Shown piece by piece: positions 43,116 through 50,660 of a stretch of DNA of 64,000 nt; position 1 is the first letter of the stretch; every line of letters starts with the position of its first letter. The stretch comes from Trebonia sp050013875 (GTDB lineage: Bacteria > Actinomycetota > Actinomycetes > Streptosporangiales > Streptosporangiaceae). Below the pieces are notes generated by a model. That model was not told the DNA's origin. It did no database searches and saw only the letters and a list, made by a program, of their open reading frames with translations. The stretch lies in assembly GCA_050013875.1 (NCBI GenBank), contig JBEKEK010000015.1, forward strand, positions 32,146 to 96,145, in the 5' to 3' direction. The translations under genes were made by a program, and so were the position numbers.

Positions 43116-44507
43116 GTGACTGACAACAACCACTCCCGCTTCGACGAAGATCACGCGTTCGGCTTCGAGACACGGCAACTGCACGCCGGGCAGCGGCCCG
43201 ACCCGAACACGGGCGCGCGCGCGGTGCCGATCTTCCAGACGACCAGCTACGTGTTCGAGGACCCGGAATCGGCGGCGGCCTACTTCAACCTGCAGGAGTA
43301 CGGCAACACGTACTCGCGCATCATGAACCCGACCGTGGCGGTGTTCGAGGAGCGGGTGGCGAACCTGGAGGGCGGCGCGGGCGGGGTGGCGTTCTCCAGC
43401 GGGATCGCGGCCCAGGCGGCCGCGCTCTTCACCCTGCTTGAGCCGGGCGACCACGTCGTCTCGTCCTCGGCCCTCTACGGCGGGACGGTGAACCAGCTCA
43501 AACACCTGCTGCGCAAAATGAACGTGGAGCTGACCTGGGTCGACCCCGACGATGCGGACGCCTGGCGGCAGGCGGTGCGCCCCAACACCAAGGCGTTCTT
43601 CGGCGAGACGATCGGCAACCCCGGCGGGAATGTCCTCGACATCGAGACAGTGGCGTCGATCGCGCACTCCCATGATCTGCCGTTGATCGTGGACAACACG
43701 TTCGCGACGCCGTACCTGTGCCGCCCGATCGAATGGGGCGCGGATATCGTGATCCACTCGGCGACCAAGTTCATCGGCGGCCACGGCACCTCGATCGGTG
43801 GCGTGGTCGTCGAGGCGGGCACGTTCAACTGGTCCAACGGGCGCTTCCCGGTGGTCGCGGATCCCTCGCCGGCGTACCACGGCCTGCAATTCCACGAGAC
43901 GTTCGGCACCTACGGGTACCTGATGAAGCTCCGGGCCGAGACCCTGCGCGATCTGGGCGGGACGCTCGCGCCGCTCAACGCCTTTTTGTTCCTGCAGGGG
44001 CTGGAGACGCTGTCGCTGCGGATGGAACGCCACGTCGTCAACGCGCTGGCGATCGCGTCGTTCCTGGAGTCGAACGAGCTGGCGTCCAACGTGACCTATG
44101 CCGGCCTGCCATCGAGCAGGTACCGGCCGCTGGTGGAGAAGTACCTGCCGCGCGGGGCGGGCGCGGTGTTCTCGTTCGACTGCGCCGGCGGCCGGGCGGG
44201 CGGGCAGGACCTCATCCGCGGCGTGTCGCTCTGGTCCCACCTGGCCAACGTGGGCGACGCGAAGAGCCTGATCATCCATCCCGCCAGCACGACCCACCGG
44301 CAGCTGAGCGACGACGAGCTCCGGGCGGCCGGGGTCGGGGCGGGGACCGTCCGGCTGTCGGTCGGCACCGAATCGGTCGAGGACCTGATCTGGGATCTGG
44401 AGCAGGGTTTCAAGCGGGTGGCGGCGGCAACAGCCAACTCGGCGGGGAACTCGGCCGCTGGCTCGGCAACGGGCTCGGCGGCCGGAGAGAGGGTGGCGAC
44501 GGCATGA
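43116..44507 (+). CDS. metY: O-acetylhomoserine sulfhydrylase MetY
   Basis: The 463-residue PLP enzyme makes homocysteine from O-acetylhomoserine and sulfide. FETRQLHAGQRPDPNTGARAVPIFQTTSYVFEDPESAAAYFNLQEYGNTYSRIMNPT is diagnostic, and the cofactor Lys is in HSATKFIGGHGT. GTG at 43116 gives the family start. The last 25 residues are a run of Ala, Ser, Gly and Thr (NSAGNSAAGSATGSAAGERVATA) not seen in the family. It sits between metX and a CoA-binding protein gene (4-bp overlap). Confidence 0.95.
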   Translation: MTDNNHSRFDEDHAFGFETRQLHAGQRPDPNTGARAVPIFQTTSYVFEDPESAAAYFNLQEYGNTYSRIMNPTVAVFEERVANLEGGAGGVAFSSGIAAQAAALFTLLEPGDHVVSSSALYGGTVNQLKHLLRKMNVELTWVDPDDADAWRQAVRPNTKAFFGETIGNPGGNVLDIETVASIAHSHDLPLIVDNTFATPYLCRPIEWGADIVIHSATKFIGGHGTSIGGVVVEAGTFNWSNGRFPVVADPSPAYHGLQFHETFGTYGYLMKLRAETLRDLGGTLAPLNAFLFLQGLETLSLRMERHVVNALAIASFLESNELASNVTYAGLPSSRYRPLVEKYLPRGAGAVFSFDCAGGRAGGQDLIRGVSLWSHLANVGDAKSLIIHPASTTHRQLSDDELRAAGVGAGTVRLSVGTESVEDLIWDLEQGFKRVAAATANSAGNSAAGSATGSAAGERVATA

Positions 44508-45004
44508 CCGACCTTGACACCGAGCTGGACCTGGCGCGGTACCAGGACCCGATGACGATCCAGCGCGTACTGCACACGGCCAAGACGATCGCGATCGTCG
44601 GCCTGTCCAAGAACGAGCTGCGCGCCAGCTACTTCGTCGGCTACTACCTCAAGCGGCACGGCTACCGGGTGATCCCGGTGAACCCGCGCGAGACCGAGAT
44701 CCTGGGCGAGACCAGCTACCCGAGCCTGCTCGAGGTGCCGGTGCCGGTGGACGTGGTGAACGTCTTCCGCGCGCCCGACGCGCTGCCGGGCATCGCGCGG
44801 GACGCGGTGTCGATCGGGGCCGGCGCCCTCTGGTGCCAGTTCGGCGTGATCAACGCCGAGGGCGCCAGGATCGCCGAGGACGGCGGGGTGACGGTGATCA
44901 TGGACCGCTGCCTGAAGGTGGAGCACGCGCGCTACGTCGGCCGGATGCACTGGCTCGGCTTCAACACCCAGCGGATCACGTCCGTCCGCACCGGCCTGCA
45001 GTAG
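44504..45004 (+). CDS. CoA-binding-domain protein (YccU type)
   Basis: The 166-residue protein has a CoA-binding Rossmann fold: TIAIVGLSKNELRASYFVGYYLKRHGYRVIPVNPRETEILGETSYPSLLEVP, DVVNVFRAPDALPGIARDA, LWCQFGVIN and IMDRCLKVEHAR. It commonly follows metX/metY in actinobacteria. Its own activity is not established. The ATG overlaps the metY stop by 4 bp. Confidence 0.9.
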   Translation: MTDLDTELDLARYQDPMTIQRVLHTAKTIAIVGLSKNELRASYFVGYYLKRHGYRVIPVNPRETEILGETSYPSLLEVPVPVDVVNVFRAPDALPGIARDAVSIGAGALWCQFGVINAEGARIAEDGGVTVIMDRCLKVEHARYVGRMHWLGFNTQRITSVRTGLQ

Positions 45005-45184
45005 CCCGGCTGAAGATTCCCGCTCCGGTCGAACCTGCTAATGGTGGCGTCGGTCGGCATGATCAAGAATGCACGCCGAGAAATTCGCTCGAGGCCGCCC
45101 GGAGACCGACAATGAGACCTGATACGGGTGGCGGCCACGAGCCAACGCGCATCCGGCCGGGCTAGGGCAATCTCACCCTCGGCC

Positions 45185-45250
45185 GACTCTTGTCTACCTG
45201 ACACCAGCGTCGTAACCTGGCGATATATCGTGGTCATATCGTGAGAATTA
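45185..45250 (+). promoter_or_regulatory. padR promoter with PadR operator, copy 1
   Basis: TTGTCT (45190-45195), a 17-bp spacer and TAACCT (45213-45218) form the promoter. Just downstream lies CGATAT (45221-45226), 9 bp, ATATCG (45236-45241), an inverted repeat over the start site. The first half is also inside the palindrome CGATATATCG. The same 66-bp block recurs at 45817 before the ABC transporter gene at about 80% identity. Confidence 0.72.
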
Positions 45251-45272
45251 TGCGGACCGAGAGGCCCGGGCA

Positions 45273-45803
45273 TTGAGGCATGGGAGCGGCGGCTTCAGCC
45301 GGCCACCGGGCAGCTGGTGGCCCGGGCCGCCCGGCCCGCCGCGGCGCCCGAAGGGAGACGTGCGCGCGGCGATCCTGGCCGTGCTTGCGGAAGGCTCCCG
45401 CAACGGTTACCAGATCATCTCCGAGATCGATGAGCGCAGCGGTGGCGCCTGGCGGCCAAGCCCGGGCGCGGTCTACCCGGCCCTGTCGCAGCTTGCCCGG
45501 GAGGGCCTGATCGTAGGGGGGGAATCCGGCGGACGGCGGACATTCGGCCTTACCGATGCGGGCCGCGCCTACGTGGAGCAGAACCCCGAGATGGCTCGCG
45601 GCGCATGGGAGTTGATCGACCAGCAGGAGGCCTGGCAGCTGCCTGATCTGTTCGCGGTGGCGGCCAGGCTCGGCGGCGGCATCGTCCAGGTAGCCCAAGT
45701 CGGCACGCCCGAGCAGATCAACGCCGCGGAACGGCTGCTGGAGCAGACCCGCCGGAGGCTGTACCTGATCCTGGCCGATGACATGAGCGGCGAGCAGGAC
45801 TAG
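45273..45803 (+). CDS. PadR-family transcriptional regulator
   Basis: The 176-residue protein has a PadR winged helix (about 28-100: GDVRAAILAVLAEGSRNGYQIISEIDERSGGAWRPSPGAVYPALSQLAREGLIVGG, RRTFGLTDAGRAYV). A C-terminal dimerisation helix follows. The TTG at 45273 is chosen because GAGG lies 8 bp upstream and no ATG or GTG is in frame. The N-terminus is Pro/Gly-rich (SRPPGSWWPGPPGPPRRPKG). It is probably autoregulated and represses the exporter at 45934, as LmrR does in Lactococcus. Confidence 0.92.
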   Translation: MRHGSGGFSRPPGSWWPGPPGPPRRPKGDVRAAILAVLAEGSRNGYQIISEIDERSGGAWRPSPGAVYPALSQLAREGLIVGGESGGRRTFGLTDAGRAYVEQNPEMARGAWELIDQQEAWQLPDLFAVAARLGGGIVQVAQVGTPEQINAAERLLEQTRRRLYLILADDMSGEQD

Positions 45804-45816
45804 CCCCTCGGACACC

Positions 45817-45882
45817 GAATCTTGTCTGTCCGACCCCAGCATCCTAAGATGCCGATATATCGCGGTCATATCGTAAGAATTG
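45817..45882 (+). promoter_or_regulatory. ABC exporter promoter with PadR operator, copy 2
   Basis: TTGTCT (45822-45827), 17 bp, TAAGAT (45845-45850), then CGATAT (45853-45858), 9 bp, ATATCG (45868-45873). All elements keep the same spacing as in copy 1 at 45185. It begins 14 bp after the padR stop, so the exporter has its own promoter under the same control. Confidence 0.72.
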
Positions 45883-45933
45883 CTCAGGAACTGACCCGGA
45901 AAGAATGCCAGCCGTCAGGAGGTTCCCCCGGTT

Positions 45934-48040
45934 ATGCAACCCGGTCCCGGCGCTGGCCCCGGCCCTGGTCCTGGCCCGCTCCAGATGCTGCGCGGGTTCA
46001 GCGCCGATGAGTCGGTAACCAAGCAGCAGCTGAAGCCGGGAACCGTCCGGCGGATCGCGGGGTACGCCCGGCCCTACCGCTGGGATCTAGTCATCTTCCT
46101 GGTGGCCGCCGCGCTGGACGCGGTGATCACGGTGGCGATCCCGGTACTGCTCGGGTGGGTGATCGACCGCGGCGTCCTGCCCAAGCGGGTCGATGTCGTG
46201 ATCTGGGTCGCTGGCCATCTTCGACGCGTTCCTCAACTTCGTCCAGCGCTGGGACACCGCCCGGGTTGGCCAGGGCCTGATCTACGACCTGCGCACACAG
46301 GTATTCGCTCACGTGCAGCGGCAGCCGATCGCATTCTTCACCCGGGCGCAGACCGGCTCTCTGGTCAGCAGGCTAAACACCGATGTGATCGGCGCGCAGG
46401 AGGTGCTGACCACGACGCTGGTGTCGACCGTGTCCAGTACGCTCCAGCTGATTCTGGTGCTGGTCACGATGCTCTACTTCTCCTGGCTGGTTACCGTCGT
46501 CGCACTGGCGCTGATACCGATGTTCATCTTCCCGGCCCGCCTGGTCGGACGCCGACTGCAGCGGCTAAGCAGGGAGTCGATGCAGCTCAACGCGGTGCTG
46601 GGCTCGACCATGACCGAGCGCTTCAATGTCGCAGGCGCCATGCTGGCGAAGCTCTTCGGCGAGCCGTCGGAGGAGTCCGCCTTGTTCGCGGGGCAGGCGG
46701 CCAAGGTCAGGGACATCGGCGTGGTCCAGGCGATGATCGGCAGCACGCTATTCATCGCGCTGACGCTGCTCGCGTCGCTGTCCCTCGCGGTCGTCTACGG
46801 GGTAGGCGGCGACCTCGCGGTGGGCGGCGCCTTCCAGGTCGGCACGCTGGTTTCCCTGGCCCTGCTGCTGAACAGGCTGTACGGGCCGATCACGGCGCTG
46901 TCCAACGTCCAGGTCAATGTGATGACCGCGCTGGTCAGCTTTGACCGGGTGTTCGAGGTACTCGACCTGAAGCCGCTGATCGAGGACCGTCCGGGCGCGG
47001 TACCGCTCGTGCTCGCGGCACGGAGTACGCAGCGGACACAAGGCAACGGATCGGCCGGCACCGTCCCACTCGCGGCCGAGATCGTCTTCGACCATGTCTC
47101 GTTCCACTACCCGGCCGCGTCGGAGGTATCGCTCGCGTCGCTGGAGTCCATTGCCTTGCCGGTGCCCGAGCGCACCGATGTGCGGTCGGGCGTGCTGCAC
47201 GACGTGAGCTTCACCGCGCCCGCCAGAAAGCTGACTGCCCTGGTCGGGCCCTCGGGTGCGGGCAAGACGACGATCACTCACCTGGTGTCACGGCTATATG
47301 ACCCCGACGAGGGCACGGTGTGCATTGGCGGGTTCAACATCAGGGACGTGACTCAGCGTTCGCTGCACGACGTGGTCGGCGTGGTCACCCAGGACGCGCA
47401 CCTGTTCCACGACACGATCCGGGCCAATCTCACGTACGCCCGCCGTGGGGCGACCGAGGAGGAACTGATCGAGGCGTGCCAGGCTGCGCAGATCTGGGAC
47501 CTGGTCTCAGTGCTGCCCGATGGCTTGGACACCATCGTGGGCGACCGCGGCTTCCGGCTGTCTGGCGGCGAGAAGCAGCGGGTCGCACTGGCCCGGCTGC
47601 TGCTGAAGGCACCGGCCGTCGTGGTGCTGGACGAGGCCACCGCGCATCTGGACTCCGAGTCGGAGGCCGCTGTCCAGCAGGCGCTCAAGACGGCCCTGAC
47701 CGGCCGCACCTCGCTGGTCATCGCCCACCGGCTGTCCACCATCCGTGAGGCCGATCAGATCCTGGTCATCGACGAGGGCCGGATCCGCGAGCGAGGCGGG
47801 CACGACGAGTTGCTCGCGTCCGGGGGGCTGTACGCAGACCTGTACCGGACCCAGTTCGCCCGCCAGGAGCCCATCGGCTGGGGCCCGCCTGGCGGGCATT
47901 TCCCGCCGCATCCGCCGCCCGGAGGTCATGGTCTGGGTCCTCCCGGGATGCCGAGGCCCGGGATGCCGGGGCCTGGACGACCGGGGCACGAGGGGCCACG
48001 GTACGGGCCGCCTGGCCCCGGCCCGTTCAGCCCCTCGTGA
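45934..48040 (+). pseudogene. ABC exporter (fused membrane and ATPase domains) interrupted by a frameshift
   Basis: The first frame gives a Pro/Gly-rich start and two membrane-domain helices (RIAGYARPYRWDLVIFLVAAALDAVITVAIPVLLGWVIDRGVLP). It goes out of frame at about 46216. The rest continues in the next frame: IFDAFLNFVQRW, LIYDLRTQVFAHVQRQPIAFFTRAQTGSLVSRLNTDVIG, then the ATPase with Walker A GPSGAGKTT, signature LSGGEKQR, Walker B VVVLDEATAHLD and a Pro/Gly-rich tail of about 50 residues. Loss of one 5-bp unit of a CTGGC tandem would explain the shift. Translation from the ATG at 46313 would lack helices 1-2. It is a pseudogene, a phase-variable gene or a sequencing error. Confidence 0.8.
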
Positions 48041-48073
48041 CCGGCCGCGGGCCGGAGTTCGCCGATGAGGCAG

Positions 48074-49216
48074 TCAGCCCTCCCGGCTGGACGGCGAGTA
48101 CAGCCATTCGAGCATGTCGGGCGGAGCCAGTTGGGCGGCACGCGCGTAGTAGCCAGCCATCTCCTCGTCGCTGAGGATCTCGCGTCCGGCCCCCGAAGCG
48201 CCCCGGCGGAAGAAGGAGGCAGCCTCTTTGACGGCCCCCGGCGGGATCGGAATGAGGCTCTCCGCGCGGTCTCGCATGTGCTCCAGGGTGGCCGCCTGGA
48301 TGAGCGCGGGCCAGACGTTCTCCGGAACGGCTATCCCGAGCCTCCCGGCGAGCCAGCGCATCTGTGCCTCCAAGTCGGCGAGCAGGTTGTCGTAGTGCAC
48401 GATCAGCACGTTCGGCCTGCCACGCTTGGCCCAGGCATCTGACAGGTGCCACAGGACGCCGGGCAGCGAGTCAAGGTTTCGGCGGGGATCGTCATCGCCG
48501 GCGATCCAGTCGAGCAGGGCGTCGTGCAGCATCTCAGGTGACATGGGCGGTCCCGGTGCCGCCGGCGGGGGCAGCAACGGGGGTGCGGGAGGCCTGGGCC
48601 CGCCCGGCATCGGTGGCCTGGGCTGGCCGGGGGGGTGCTTGAGCGGCGCCGGAGGGCCGAAACGCCCCGGCGGAGGGCCGAAACCCTCTGACGGAGGGCC
48701 GAAACCACCCGGCGGGTGACCGACACCACCCGGCGGGTGACCGAAACCCCCCGGCGGGTGACCGAAACCCCCCGGCGGGTGACCGAAACCCCCCGGCGGG
48801 TGACCGAAGCCCTCTGGCGGGTGGCCGAAGATTTCGTTGTGATGGCAGAGTGACACGAACGTGTCGAGCGGATGCCGGGCCGTAACGATATAGGTGACGC
48901 TTGGGTCGAGCGGAATCCCGTCCAGCGGCGTATGCGTCTTGATGAAGCGCCGGTGCTGCTGCTCGGCCAGCTGGTCATACTGGACACTAGGCGGCATGCC
49001 CGTGTTATCCAGCCACGGCGAGAGGTGCCAGAGGGAATCCGGCAGCTCGGGCGTCTGGAAGATAAGCAGCGCGCAGATCATCTGTACCCAGGTCGTCCCG
49101 GTCTTGCGCCGGGTGCTGATAACAATGTCGCCAGGCCGGAAGCGAAATCCGATCCACCGGCCGCTGTCCTCGCCAGGCGACAGATAGTGGATTAGGTCAG
49201 GGGGCGTGGCTGGCAT
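48074..49216 (-). CDS. Sulfotransferase with a Pro/Gly/Phe-rich internal repeat
   Basis: The 380-residue cytosolic enzyme transfers sulfate from PAPS to an alcohol or phenol. PAPS-binding motifs are STRRKTGTTWVQ (34-45) and VTARHPLDTFVSLCHH (111-126). The C-terminal half has WHLSDAWAKRGRPNVLIVHYDNLLADL and FFRRGASG, the GxxGxx PAPS loop. Residues 131-222 are an insertion built from (F)GHPPGG heptads and a Pro-rich stretch. Removing it gives the usual length of about 290. The insertion replaces a loop that is variable in the family. It converges on the ABC exporter and is divergent from the polyketide synthase. Confidence 0.9.
   Translation of the reverse strand: MPATPPDLIHYLSPGEDSGRWIGFRFRPGDIVISTRRKTGTTWVQMICALLIFQTPELPDSLWHLSPWLDNTGMPPSVQYDQLAEQQHRRFIKTHTPLDGIPLDPSVTYIVTARHPLDTFVSLCHHNEIFGHPPEGFGHPPGGFGHPPGGFGHPPGGFGHPPGGVGHPPGGFGPPSEGFGPPPGRFGPPAPLKHPPGQPRPPMPGGPRPPAPPLLPPPAAPGPPMSPEMLHDALLDWIAGDDDPRRNLDSLPGVLWHLSDAWAKRGRPNVLIVHYDNLLADLEAQMRWLAGRLGIAVPENVWPALIQAATLEHMRDRAESLIPIPPGAVKEAASFFRRGASGAGREILSDEEMAGYYARAAQLAPPDMLEWLYSPSSREG
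48650..48830 (-). repeat. 21-bp tandem repeat inside the sulfotransferase gene
   Basis: About eight or nine tandem 21-bp units lie here; the centre three are identical (48734-48796 region). They encode GHPPGGF heptads, the outer ones degenerate to GPPSEGF and GPPPGRF. The unit is a multiple of 3, so copy-number change leaves the frame intact. Confidence 0.85.
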
Positions 49217-49385
49217 GGGGAGAGCTTAACAGCGCCCTCGGGACCGCACACCCTTCACCGGGCTCCAGTACATCAGCATAAAAAGCCGTCAGTCTCTGCA
49301 CCACCCGTCACTTCAAACTACGCCTTCAATCGGCAGCACGCACCGGACTCCAGCACCAGTGAACTGCATGAAACACGTAGGCCTG

Positions 49386-49413
49386 TTGCAATCGACTCGT
49401 ACCGTCGTAATCT
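49386..49413 (+). promoter_or_regulatory. Probable promoter of the type III polyketide synthase gene
   Basis: TTGCAA (49386-49391) and TAATCT (49408-49413) are separated by 16 bp and lie 50 bp before the GTG start, which has its own GGGGAG site. No PadR-type CGATAT repeat is present here. Confidence 0.45.
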
Positions 49414-49462
49414 ATCTCTGAGCCTGCGCGCGGGACGTAGCTATGTACGGGGAGCTCTCTAA

Positions 49463-50635
49463 GTGGCCCGAGAGAATCCATTCGTTCAGTCCGACCTGGC
49501 AACATTGGAGTCCATCGAAGGTCAACTCCCAGCCCCTTCGCGGGGACAGACGGCAGCGATCGCTTCGGTCGGGAGCGCATTTCCGGACCAGTCTTATTCG
49601 CAAGACGAGGTCGGAGCGCTCCTCGGCCTGGAGAACCGGGTCGTAAAGAAGCTTCTCCGCTCGCCGCACATCCAGAAGAGGCACATTTACCTTCCGGCGA
49701 AAGACGTCAGGACCGGGCACCTGCTCCCGGAGTCCGCAGCCGACCTCCATGCCAAGTTCCGGGACGGGGCACTCGAGATCGGATCGCGTGCGATCCGTAA
49801 CGCGCTGGAGGCCGTATCCCTGTCTACAGCGGACGTCGACTACCTGCTGTGCGTCACCTCAACCGGCTTCATGGTCCCCGGGCTCAGCTCGCTCTTCTCG
49901 CGCGAACTCGGGTTTGACCGCAAGCTCGTCCGCGCGGACATCGTTGGAATGGGCTGCAACGCGGGCCTGAACGGGATGAACCCGCTCGTCCAGTGGGTCA
50001 AGAACCATCCGGGCCGGGTGGCGCTCCTTGTCTGCTGTGAGATTAACTCCGCGATGTACGTCGTTGACGAGACCGTCCGCACCGGTATCGTCAACAGCCT
50101 CTTCGGTGACGGGGCGGCCGCGGCGGTCCTCACCAGCTACGCCGGGAACGGCATTGGACCACTGCCGTCCAGGCCGGTGCCCTGCGTGCTCGATTTCGAG
50201 AGCTTCTGCCTACCCGAGCAATGGGGGGCCATGCGGTTCGACTGGAACGACAGCGCCGGGAAGTGGAGCTTCTACCTCGACCGAGAAATCCCTTACGTGA
50301 TCGGCTTCAATGTCCGCCAGCCGGTGGAGAGGCTGCTAGCGCGCAACGGCCTGGATTTCTCCGCCATCAGGCACTGGGTGCTGCATACCGGCGGCGGCGC
50401 GGTGATCGACTCCGTCAAGCTCAGCATGGGCCTCGATGAGCACGATGTCCGGCACACGCGCTCCGTGCTGCGCGACTACGGGAACATCTCTAGCGGCAGC
50501 TTCTTGGTCAGCCTGGAACGCCTGCTCGCGGAAGACTGTGCGTCGGCTGGCGACCTAGGCGTCATGGTCACGATGGGCCCGGGAGCCCAGATCGAAACCG
50601 CGCTGCTCGAGTTCGGGCAGGCCGGGGAGTGCTGA
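49463..50635 (+). CDS. Type III polyketide synthase, DpgA-like
   Basis: The 390-residue thiolase-fold enzyme has catalytic Cys165 in DIVGMGCNAGLN, His308 in HWVLHTGGG and Asn341 in DYGNISSGSF. GMGCNAGLN, AMRFDWNDSAGKWSFYLDREIPYVIG, HDVRHTRSVLRDYGN and MTMGPGAQIE match DpgA, the 3,5-dihydroxyphenylacetyl-CoA synthase of glycopeptide pathways, better than chalcone or alkylresorcinol synthases. DpgA condenses four malonyl-CoA. DpgC and DpgB are not in this window, so the product is probably different or finished by other enzymes. The cytochrome b5-desaturase gene follows at 25 bp. Confidence 0.9.
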   Translation: MARENPFVQSDLATLESIEGQLPAPSRGQTAAIASVGSAFPDQSYSQDEVGALLGLENRVVKKLLRSPHIQKRHIYLPAKDVRTGHLLPESAADLHAKFRDGALEIGSRAIRNALEAVSLSTADVDYLLCVTSTGFMVPGLSSLFSRELGFDRKLVRADIVGMGCNAGLNGMNPLVQWVKNHPGRVALLVCCEINSAMYVVDETVRTGIVNSLFGDGAAAAVLTSYAGNGIGPLPSRPVPCVLDFESFCLPEQWGAMRFDWNDSAGKWSFYLDREIPYVIGFNVRQPVERLLARNGLDFSAIRHWVLHTGGGAVIDSVKLSMGLDEHDVRHTRSVLRDYGNISSGSFLVSLERLLAEDCASAGDLGVMVTMGPGAQIETALLEFGQAGEC

Positions 50636-50660
50636 GCGCGATCAGCGAAGGAGTAAATCA

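Noticed and set aside
48650..48830. Regular tandem repeat that could suggest a CRISPR array
   Set aside because: The units are contiguous 21-bp codon repeats with no spacers and lie in frame inside a sulfotransferase gene.
49463..50635. Chalcone synthase or alkylresorcinol synthase assignment
   Set aside because: GMGCNAGLN, the MRxDW...FYLDREIPYVIG segment and the C-terminal block match DpgA better.
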